A DNA stretch of 11,948 nucleotides. Origin: an uncultured Eubacterium sp. (GTDB taxonomy: Bacteria > Bacillota > Clostridia > Lachnospirales > Lachnospiraceae). Numbering within the stretch: position 1 is the first letter of the stretch; each line of letters begins with the position of its first letter. The DNA lies in NCBI GenBank assembly GCA_934317205.1, contig CAKREL010000072.1:1-11948 (forward strand), in the 5' to 3' direction. This document shows positions 6,542 to 11,948 of this stretch, one piece after another. A program made the position numbers and the translations under genes. The notes beneath the pieces were generated by a model. That model saw nothing but the letters and a program-made list of their open reading frames with translations. It searched no databases and was not told the DNA's origin.

Positions 6542-8807
6542 ATTCTACTACTAGATCTGATTTACTGATCCACATATTCAGAATGGTTCCGTTTGTACAT
6601 GCACTGTGGTTAATCTTTCCATAGGAATGAAGTGCTGCGAGCGGTCCATTGGCGTCCATATGCTGTTCTGCAGATAATGTATCTGCAAGCGGTGTCAGAG
6701 CTTTTCGTCCGGATGGTAATGCCCAGCACATCTCTCCCATTGCAACATTCGTCTGTGTCGGCTGGACACCGGCAGATGAGTAATTGCCTGCACGACCGCA
6801 TTTCAAAGTTGCACAATATTCTGCACAATCCTGAAGTGCTTTGGATGTCAGCATATCAACTTCATCGATATCATTACCGTATTTCGGTACATTGATGCAC
6901 ATCTGGCGGATATCCTCATATCCTTCAAAGTCAGCAGCAACTGCTTTCAGAAGTTCTTCCATTGTAATTGCTTTATCATCAAATACAAGTTTCTTTATTA
7001 CCTCTAAAGAATCACCAAGATCTGCAACACCAGTCAGCATATAATGCGGACCTGAATTTAAAATCGCACCACCGGCTACAACATCTTCTCCTTTTTCGAT
7101 AGCATCACTTGTCATCATTGTAAATAATGGCATCTGATGCTCCTGAGCAAGAATACGTTCAGCAACAAGCATATGCTCCTGGCAAAGGTTGATCTGATAT
7201 TTATACTGACGCATAAATGCATCATAAAATTCCTCAAAAGTCTTAAATGTCAATGGATCGCCACTTTCACAACCAATTCTTGTTCCTGCGCCATAACCCG
7301 GGCATCCTTCTGGAAGAATACCATTGTTCAGTGTCAGACTCAGAATATTTCCAAGATTTGTAATATTTGCATTTGTATGTCCATAACAGTAACCCTCGAT
7401 CTTCGGTTCTACACATCCAACCGTTGTAGCACGTTCACGGATCAATTTTAGCGGCAGATTATTTGCACCATTTAATCCGGCACCATTGTAGCGAATCATG
7501 TCATATACGCTGTCGATATCAAAGAATGATGGATGACCAAGACCCTCTGCTGACAATTTTACTGCTTCTCTCAGGAAAGACTCCGGGGTCTTGCTTCCGA
7601 TATGTACATGTACAGCCGGAGCAGTTGTACGTGTTTCTCTCGCAGCCCGCAGACAAATGTAGGATAACAGATTAACTGCATCGTTTCCGTCTGCATCATA
7701 GCCACCCAGACTGTAACCACCAGCCCAGCGATAATATCCGCCAAAGCAGTGAGCCAGTCCTTCCGGAAGCAGCCATGGAATATTACAGCATTTAATGTTG
7801 TATTCTTCCATCCACTCCAATGCGGAATCTACGGTTTCTTTCCCTGATTCCAGATCAGCCAACAGATATGGCCAAAGCAGCTGATCCAGACGTCCGACAT
7901 TAATACATGGTCCGGAAGCTTCTACATTCAGCAACATGGTATTTAACCATACAGCATGAAGTGCTTCCGCAAAACTGTCCGGTGTATCCCAGCATATTTT
8001 TTCAGCACGGTCACCGGCTTCCTTTAATTCTGCCTGACGTTTCGGATCTGTCTCTTTCTCAGCCTGTGCATAAGCTGCGGCTTTCAAATTTTTACCATAA
8101 TCTCTGATACCAAGACACACCTGCATCATTCCAAGATAAAAATCTCTTTTGCCTACATTTTCCGGATCAATCTTGTCCATATGCTCCAGTAAATCATTAC
8201 ATTTTTCATAATATCCTTTGTAACCGATTTTCAGCAGTTCATGATAATCCGGAACAAAATGGGAACCCGGATTTGAAATATAGTTGCTGCAATCTACCAC
8301 ACCGGCATTCAAAAGCAGATTTGGTTCCCTTGTCTGTGCAGTAAATTTTGATGTTAAGGTTCTGTCTTTCCAGTATGGAATATGTACTTCTTTCAGTTCC
8401 TCCTTGTCCTCAGCATCAATCTGCCACGGATCAAAAGCTCTCGTCTCAAAAGTATCAAAATCTGATTCCAGCCAGTGTGCATGTGACTCAATGCTGAAAT
8501 TATTACAACGGATTTTTCCTCCCTGCCATCCCAGAAGGCGCTCGCCTTCCACGATAAAAATCGGCATTGAGCGATATACTTCAGCCATGGCACCGTAACG
8601 TTTTGAAATCTGTGAAGCACTCTCATGCTCCTTAAAGTACTTTGTAAATACACGTGTTCTGTGTAACTCCAAATTTGGTCTGGACTGGTGCAGCATCTCG
8701 TTCAAATGACGAATACGTTCTGTACAGCCTACCGCAGTCACCTGACCACTTCGAAGTTCCATACCGATTTTACTTCCAACCTCATGGATTGTTTCTGTTG
8801 TGCTCAT
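6540..8807 (-). CDS. Glycyl radical enzyme large (catalytic) subunit lacking the glycyl radical domain
   Basis: A 755-residue PFL/glycerol dehydratase-type barrel protein. The N-terminal region, including YRSMPIFIVEGERLLG (78-93), is normal for the family and has no microcompartment-targeting extension. The active-site Cys loop is TTVGCVEPKIEG (461-472), with thiyl Cys465 and Glu467, the Cys-x-Glu pair of dehydratase, lyase and decarboxylase GREs rather than the Cys-Cys of pyruvate formate-lyase. The conserved segment NGPLAALHSYGKINH (720-734) and NGTILN (739-744) are present, after which the protein stops at residue 755. One-piece GREs continue through a glycyl radical domain; here it is the next gene. 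The ATG at 8807 has AAGGAAG upstream, 20 bases after the preceding gene. The reaction is probably radical elimination, C-X cleavage or decarboxylation; the substrate is unknown. Confidence 0.94.
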   Translation of the reverse strand: MSTTETIHEVGSKIGMELRSGQVTAVGCTERIRHLNEMLHQSRPNLELHRTRVFTKYFKEHESASQISKRYGAMAEVYRSMPIFIVEGERLLGWQGGKIRCNNFSIESHAHWLESDFDTFETRAFDPWQIDAEDKEELKEVHIPYWKDRTLTSKFTAQTREPNLLLNAGVVDCSNYISNPGSHFVPDYHELLKIGYKGYYEKCNDLLEHMDKIDPENVGKRDFYLGMMQVCLGIRDYGKNLKAAAYAQAEKETDPKRQAELKEAGDRAEKICWDTPDSFAEALHAVWLNTMLLNVEASGPCINVGRLDQLLWPYLLADLESGKETVDSALEWMEEYNIKCCNIPWLLPEGLAHCFGGYYRWAGGYSLGGYDADGNDAVNLLSYICLRAARETRTTAPAVHVHIGSKTPESFLREAVKLSAEGLGHPSFFDIDSVYDMIRYNGAGLNGANNLPLKLIRERATTVGCVEPKIEGYCYGHTNANITNLGNILSLTLNNGILPEGCPGYGAGTRIGCESGDPLTFKTFEEFYDAFMRQYKYQINLCQEHMLVAERILAQEHQMPLFTMMTSDAIEKGEDVVAGGAILNSGPHYMLTGVADLGDSLEVIKKLVFDDKAITMEELLKAVAADFEGYEDIRQMCINVPKYGNDIDEVDMLTSKALQDCAEYCATLKCGRAGNYSSAGVQPTQTNVAMGEMCWALPSGRKALTPLADTLSAEQHMDANGPLAALHSYGKINHSACTNGTILNMWISKSDLVVE

Positions 8808-8827
8808 GTACTCTTCCTTTCCATATA

Positions 8828-9181
8828 TTATTTTTTATACTCTTTGATCAATTTTGGGATTTCCCTGAGTAATTCATCGTATGTATACTCATATCTGCAA
8901 ACGAATTTTGTTTCAGAATCCAACAGAGGAATAACTGCCTCACCGACGGATTCATCCATAAACAAAAGTAATGGCGTAGTCGCTTCATAATAACTGATTG
9001 TTCTCATATCTACCGGATTTAACTCAGTCACTGACAGTACAGCAACACTGTAACCACACACGGACAGATATCTTGTTAAGCTATATGCAACATCTGCTTT
9101 TTCCTTACATGTCAGCAATGTAATATCCACACCTTTATTGACAACCTCTGTCGTACCCTTAAAGTCAAGTGATGGCAGCAT
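8828..9181 (-). CDS. Small protein resembling a stand-alone transketolase C-terminal domain
   Basis: A 117-residue protein. Residues about 16-75 read like the C-terminal domain of transketolase-family enzymes (E1-beta/transketolase_C): a KGVDITLLT strand, a helix from about 28 to 41, the GYSVAVLSVTELNPVD segment (43-58) that echoes the family's pattern of valine-rich strand then L-x-P-L/V-D, and a strand ending LLLFMDES (71-78). The thiamine diphosphate- and pyrimidine-binding domains are absent, so it cannot be a complete thiamine enzyme. The role may be structural, regulatory or nucleotide-related. The start has AGGGGGAA upstream; the gene is 26 bases after the dehydrogenase and 20 before the GRE large subunit, so it is co-transcribed. 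The relationship is a by-eye call at moderate confidence; the coding status is firm. Confidence 0.75.
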   Translation of the reverse strand: MLPSLDFKGTTEVVNKGVDITLLTCKEKADVAYSLTRYLSVCGYSVAVLSVTELNPVDMRTISYYEATTPLLLFMDESVGEAVIPLLDSETKFVCRYEYTYDELLREIPKLIKEYKK

Positions 9182-9207
9182 AACAATTCCCCCTGTTGTT
9201 CATAATC

Positions 9208-10158
9208 TTATTCTTTCGGTAATTCCCAGTTAAAATAATTCCAGTATGGAGCACTGATTCTGTTTTTAAAATCATCCATATCTACATCAGACCAGTCGTA
9301 AATTCCCCGACCTGCTTTCACACCATATGCTCCCTGCTCCATCAGATCACAGATCAGCTTTGGTGCTTTATCAGCGGCACTCAGATCTTTGAACAGATAA
9401 TTTTCAATATTGTAATTTAAATCAACGCCAGAGTTATCAAGATGCTCAAAAATACCAATGGATGTGTATCTCGGCATAAAGCTGTATTTTGCAGCTTTAT
9501 CTACAGAACGTGCATCAGCAATTCCCTGCTCTACAATGTTAATTGCTTCACGGAATAATGCATGCTGCAGACGGTTTGCAATAAATCCAGGTGCATTTTT
9601 CTTCAGTACTACTACTTCTCTGTCTGCAGATTCCAGAAGCTCTACTGCACTCTCAGTAACACCATCTGCTGTCGCATGACTTTTTACAACCTCGAAAAAC
9701 GGTACCAGATGTGGTGGGAAGAATGGATGTGCCACAATCAGTTTATCTTTGAATTTATCAATTCCTTCTGCCAGATCTTCCACAGATAAAGCAGAGGTTG
9801 TAGAGATAACAGCCTTTGGTGCAACAAGAACTTTATCCAGTTCCTTATAAACCTCATGTTTTACTTTTACATCTTCTAAGGAACACTCAAAAACAAAGTC
9901 TGCATCAGAAATATCTTCATAAGACGTTGTATAAGACAAATATTTTTCACAGATTGTAGCCTGTTCATCTGTAACGAGACCTTTGTTTATTAATTCCTGA
10001 TAATAATCCTGATAACGTTTTTTGCTTTCTTCTGCAAATTTTTCATTTAATGCATACAGACAGGTTTTATAGCCATGTCCTGTAAACAATACAGCTAAAC
10101 TGGTTCCGATCATGCCTGTACCGACAATTGCGATTTTGTTTACATTATCTAATTTCAT
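9208..10158 (-). CDS. 3-hydroxyacyl-CoA dehydrogenase-fold NAD-dependent dehydrogenase
   Basis: A 316-residue protein with an N-terminal NAD-binding GTGMIG (13-18) and the family active-site segment AHPFFPPHLVPFFEVV (143-158), with the probable catalytic His144 and Glu156. NAPGFIANRL leads into the all-helical C-terminal domain. The relatives include 3-hydroxybutyryl-CoA, L-gulonate 3- and L-carnitine dehydrogenases, all of which oxidise a beta-hydroxy acid or acyl group; which of these it resembles best cannot be settled here. The ATG at 10158 is preferred over a GTG at 10167: it forms the classic ATGA overlap with the stop of the membrane protein gene and has GGAG about 8 bases upstream, whereas the GTG would abut the ribosome binding site. 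It probably carries out an NAD-linked beta-oxidation-like or beta-hydroxy acid step of the pathway. Confidence 0.92.
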   Translation of the reverse strand: MKLDNVNKIAIVGTGMIGTSLAVLFTGHGYKTCLYALNEKFAEESKKRYQDYYQELINKGLVTDEQATICEKYLSYTTSYEDISDADFVFECSLEDVKVKHEVYKELDKVLVAPKAVISTTSALSVEDLAEGIDKFKDKLIVAHPFFPPHLVPFFEVVKSHATADGVTESAVELLESADREVVVLKKNAPGFIANRLQHALFREAINIVEQGIADARSVDKAAKYSFMPRYTSIGIFEHLDNSGVDLNYNIENYLFKDLSAADKAPKLICDLMEQGAYGVKAGRGIYDWSDVDMDDFKNRISAPYWNYFNWELPKE

Positions 10159-10811
10159 TTTCCGCACTCCTCTTTCTTTATTTCGACAAACATTTTCAAT
10201 TTCTGACCATATAAATGATTAAAACATGCAATCACCCGTCCTACCAGCAAGCCAGCCAGTAATGTACCGATTCCTATTGTCCCCAGATTATGATACTTGC
10301 ACATTCCTATGATAAAAGCTATTACAACACTTGTAATATCAACGATATTTTTTCCCATTCCAAGTCCCAGGGAAAATCTCTCTCCCAGCGCATTTGCCAG
10401 TCCATCGGCAGGATTCGGTGCTATATCCATACTGACAGAGACTGCTACGCCAATTCCTGTTACAATAATTGCCGCTGCCAGAACGAAAAAACGGATTAAC
10501 AGTGATGTATCCTCTGTTGTAGGAGTAATTGCTGTAAAAAATGCGACAATTCTTGTTACCAGTAATCCGATTGGGAACTGCAGCCAGTCCATTGCTTTAA
10601 ATTTTTTCCCTTTCAACAGCATCTGCATCAGAATAAATATCACATAGAAAAAGAACAGCATGATTGAAAAATCAAAATGTAATATCCGGGCAATAACTCC
10701 TGGCAATGTCAGAATAGGAGCTACGCCCAAATAAGATTTTACATTTAATGACAGACCAAAAGCCAACAGCAATATTCCAATCAGATATATGATCAATCGT
10801 CTTGCATTCAA
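10155..10811 (-). CDS. YczE/YyaS-like integral membrane protein, putative substrate transporter
   Basis: A 218-residue hydrophobic protein with about six predicted membrane spans, near residues 5-24, 47-67, 77-96, 104-127, 152-172 and 177-196. The N-terminal pattern (GLSLNVKSYLGVAP), the DIAPNPADGL stretch after span 4 and the small-residue-rich GIGTLLAGLLVGR near the end resemble the YczE/YyaS/YitT group, whose function is poorly defined. The start is taken as TTG at 10811, 3 bases after the upstream stop, since the first span begins within a few residues; no convincing ribosome binding site is present, so expression may rely on reinitiation. Its stop overlaps the dehydrogenase start (ATGA). 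Embedded second in a catabolic operon with no other transporter visible, uptake or efflux of the substrate is the simplest inference. Confidence 0.82.
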   Translation of the reverse strand: MNARRLIIYLIGILLLAFGLSLNVKSYLGVAPILTLPGVIARILHFDFSIMLFFFYVIFILMQMLLKGKKFKAMDWLQFPIGLLVTRIVAFFTAITPTTEDTSLLIRFFVLAAAIIVTGIGVAVSVSMDIAPNPADGLANALGERFSLGLGMGKNIVDITSVVIAFIIGMCKYHNLGTIGIGTLLAGLLVGRVIACFNHLYGQKLKMFVEIKKEECGK

Positions 10812-10814
10812 TTA

Positions 10815-11678
10815 TTATTTACCAAGTTTTCCCATGACATAATCATAAGCAACCATGACATTATGGGTCTGAATATATTCCATTGCATCTGCCTGACCGA
10901 TATCTACCGGGCAACGGTCTGCAAAACTGATACGTTCCACACACTCTTCTTTTGTCCAGCCCTTTGCAATACCATCAGCAACAGCAGAAAACCAATCATA
11001 AATAAGCTGTTTGTTTTCATAAATAGCACTCTTATCGCAAACTGGTCCATGACCCGGTACAATATAATCCACATCCAGTGTTGCAAGGAAATCTAATGTC
11101 TTCATAAGTGCATCCGGATCCATGGAGTGGAACCAAATCTGACAATCTTTAAAAATTGTATCACCAACAAAAGCAACTTTCTCTTCCGGAACATAAACAA
11201 TAATATTCGCATCAGAATGACCCGGTGCATAATACATTTCAAATGTATGATCACCTACTTTTAATGTCATGCGGTCTGAGAACTCAATCTGCGGCGGATT
11301 TACAATATAATCCTTCTCTGCCGGCATATACTTTAAGCCTTCCGGATCCTGTCTTTTGATAACATCCACACTGTAATCATATGTAGTCTGATTAAATGCC
11401 GGTGGAATTTTCCAGAATGATTTTTTCAGATTTTCATGACCAATAACAAGAGATTCTCCTGCAAACCAATGGTTACCAAAGATATGATCAATATGTGACT
11501 CTGTATTAATCAGATATTTGATCGGTCCTCTCTCAAGTGCAAATTTACGCATCTCTAATAAGTTTGTAATCCACTGAGCAGTATCAATAAATACAGCTCC
11601 TTCACTTGTAAATACAATACTTGGGTTACATCCACGGATTTCTGTTTCTGTAAAAACATTTTTTGTAATCTGTTGCAT
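10815..11678 (-). CDS. MBL-fold metallohydrolase with an altered metal motif
   Basis: A 287-residue metallo-beta-lactamase-fold protein, first gene of the operon. Metal-site elements: NTESHIDHIFGN (58-69), where the usual H-x-H-x-D-H reads E-x-H-x-D-H (Glu60, His62, Asp64, His65); APGHSD with His154; VGDTIF with Asp173; and PGHGPV with His210. The first histidine is thus replaced by glutamate, while the remaining ligands are kept. The ATG at 11678 is chosen because AAAGGAAG is placed 7 bases before it; an in-frame GTG at 11696 lacks a ribosome binding site. No signal peptide is seen. The fold usually hydrolyses esters, thioesters, lactones or similar bonds; an acyl-CoA thioesterase or cyclic-intermediate hydrolase would fit the context, but neither is shown by sequence. 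Confidence 0.9.
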   Translation of the reverse strand: MQQITKNVFTETEIRGCNPSIVFTSEGAVFIDTAQWITNLLEMRKFALERGPIKYLINTESHIDHIFGNHWFAGESLVIGHENLKKSFWKIPPAFNQTTYDYSVDVIKRQDPEGLKYMPAEKDYIVNPPQIEFSDRMTLKVGDHTFEMYYAPGHSDANIIVYVPEEKVAFVGDTIFKDCQIWFHSMDPDALMKTLDFLATLDVDYIVPGHGPVCDKSAIYENKQLIYDWFSAVADGIAKGWTKEECVERISFADRCPVDIGQADAMEYIQTHNVMVAYDYVMGKLGK

Positions 11679-11709
11679 AGTAAATCTTCCTTTCACATTT
11701 GATATAATT

Positions 11710-11730
11710 GATTATCGATAATTGATTATC
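11710..11730. promoter_or_regulatory. Palindromic operator, copy B
   Basis: GATTATCGATAATTGAT (11710-11726) is identical to the minus strand of 1679-1695 and contains the perfect palindrome ATTATCGATAAT (11711-11722). A further GATTATC half-motif ends at 11730. The site lies between the predicted transcription start and the first gene, about 12-32 bases downstream of the -10, a position suited to repression. Confidence 0.6.
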
Positions 11731-11741
11731 TTATGCGCCTA

Positions 11742-11770
11742 ATTATACAAAACAATTTTGCATTTTACAA
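11742..11770 (-). promoter_or_regulatory. Promoter of the nine-gene GRE operon
   Basis: On the minus strand, TTGTAA (11765-11770), a 17-bp spacer and a perfect TATAAT (11742-11747). The predicted start is near 11735, giving a leader of about 57 bases that contains operator copy B. No other convincing promoter and no internal terminator is visible down to 3354, where genes overlap or are separated by no more than 43 bases. Confidence 0.7.
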
Positions 11771-11777
11771 CTGTAAA
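11764..11777. promoter_or_regulatory. Inverted repeat TTTACA-AC-TGTAAA over the operon -35
   Basis: A 14-bp inverted repeat whose core TACAACTGTA (11766-11775) fits the TACAnnTGTA box known for BlaI/MecI/CopY-type repressors. It covers the predicted -35 element. No such repressor is encoded in the window, so a second regulatory input is only a suggestion. Confidence 0.35.
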
Positions 11778-11874
11778 TATTAATAATTATTTTGCTATCT
11801 TTTTGTCTATAAACACTAAATTTTCTAATTATAAAGTGGTTATTCGCAATCCGCTTTCGCTACTAGCTCAGAAT

Positions 11875-11895
11875 AAAAAAGTGTCTTCGACACTT
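11875..11895 (-). terminator. Rho-independent terminator of an upstream minus-strand gene
   Basis: The stem AAGTGTC/GACACTT (11879-11885 with 11889-11895) has a 3-base loop. Read on the minus strand it runs directly into TTTTTT (11880-11875, partly stem). It would stop transcripts entering from the right, insulating the GRE operon promoter. Confidence 0.6.
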
Positions 11896-11900
11896 CAACT

Positions 11901-11941
11901 CCCCTGCCCCTCAATCATGAGGGGTAAGGGGTTTCTTTTTT
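11901..11941 (+). terminator. Plus-strand rho-independent terminator-like hairpin
   Basis: CCCCT and CCCCTC (11901-11912) pair with GAGGGG and AGGGG (11919-11931), interrupted by a small internal loop, with hairpin loop AATCAT, followed by TTTCTTTTTT. It is correctly oriented only for the plus strand, although no plus-strand gene is visible between 11697 and here. The stretch 11779-11870 shows nothing else recognisable. Confidence 0.55.
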
Positions 11942-11948
11942 ATTAATA

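Noticed and set aside
6540..6542. Pyrrolysine or recoded TAG joining the two GRE genes
   Set aside because: TAG also serves as the plain terminal stop of two other genes in the operon, and a perfect Shine-Dalgarno with an ATG follows. Kept only as a low-probability alternative.
6540..8807. Canonical pyruvate formate-lyase
   Set aside because: The active site reads GCVEP (Cys-x-Glu), not the Cys-Cys pair of pyruvate formate-lyase, and the activase carries the extra two-cluster ferredoxin insertion typical of other GREs.
10159..10167. GTG start at 10167 for the hydroxyacyl-type dehydrogenase
   Set aside because: It would directly abut the GGAG; the ATG at 10158 forms an ATGA overlap and is properly spaced.
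11679..11696. Upstream GTG start for the first operon gene, adding six residues
   Set aside because: The GTG has no ribosome binding site, while the ATG at 11678 has AAAGGAAG at good spacing; those bases would otherwise be coding.
11758..11946. 62-codon plus-strand reading frame
   Set aside because: It has no ribosome binding site, reads through both terminator hairpins and has an unstructured AT-rich composition.
1..11948. CRISPR arrays, tRNA/rRNA genes, insertion sequences or prophage genes
   Set aside because: I saw no regularly spaced repeats, cloverleaf-type sequences, transposase motifs or flanking inverted repeats; the only repeats are short intergenic ones.

Overview
The window looks like chromosomal DNA of a strictly anaerobic, low-to-moderate GC Firmicute, probably a gut-type Clostridia/Lachnospiraceae. 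The grounds are an A+T-rich composition, strong AGGAGG ribosome binding sites, oxygen-sensitive glycyl radical and molybdenum hydroxylase chemistry, a PucR/CdaR-type regulator and a YczE-like membrane protein. The assignment is by style, not by a marker gene.

Layout. (i) Positions 1-1571, minus strand: the first 523 residues of a xanthine dehydrogenase/aldehyde oxidase-family molybdopterin-binding subunit, cut by the left edge. (ii) 1572-1794: a divergent regulatory region. (iii) 1795-3210, plus strand: a PucR-family regulator ending in a bidirectional terminator. (iv) 3354-11678, minus strand: a tightly packed nine-gene operon. In transcription order it encodes a metallo-beta-lactamase-fold (MBL) protein, a YczE-like membrane protein, a 3-hydroxyacyl-CoA-dehydrogenase-fold dehydrogenase, a small stand-alone transketolase-C-like protein, a glycyl radical enzyme (GRE) large subunit, a separate 100-residue glycyl radical subunit, the GRE-activating radical SAM enzyme, a second MBL hydrolase and a zinc-dependent medium-chain dehydrogenase. 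(v) 11679-11948: the operon promoter with a palindromic operator, then two terminator-like hairpins.

The central finding is a two-polypeptide GRE. The 755-residue protein has the catalytic Cys loop (GCVEP, Cys465 and Glu467) but stops just before the glycyl radical domain. That domain, with RVAGYSVYF and the radical glycine at residue 76, is encoded by the next gene. The two genes lie in the same frame, separated by one amber codon and three further codons, and the stop codon overlaps a perfect AGGAGG for the small gene. This points to a purposely split, translationally coupled enzyme.

A 17-bp sequence containing the perfect palindrome ATTATCGATAAT occurs, inverted, both in the divergent regulator/molybdoenzyme region and just downstream of the operon's predicted -10. 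This links the regulator, the molybdenum hydroxylase and the GRE operon into one probable regulon. The inferred picture is an anaerobic catabolic pathway: uptake by the membrane protein, hydroxylation or dehydroxylation by the molybdoenzyme, radical C-X or C-C cleavage by the split GRE, hydrolysis by the MBL proteins, and redox steps by the two dehydrogenases. The substrate cannot be read from the sequence.
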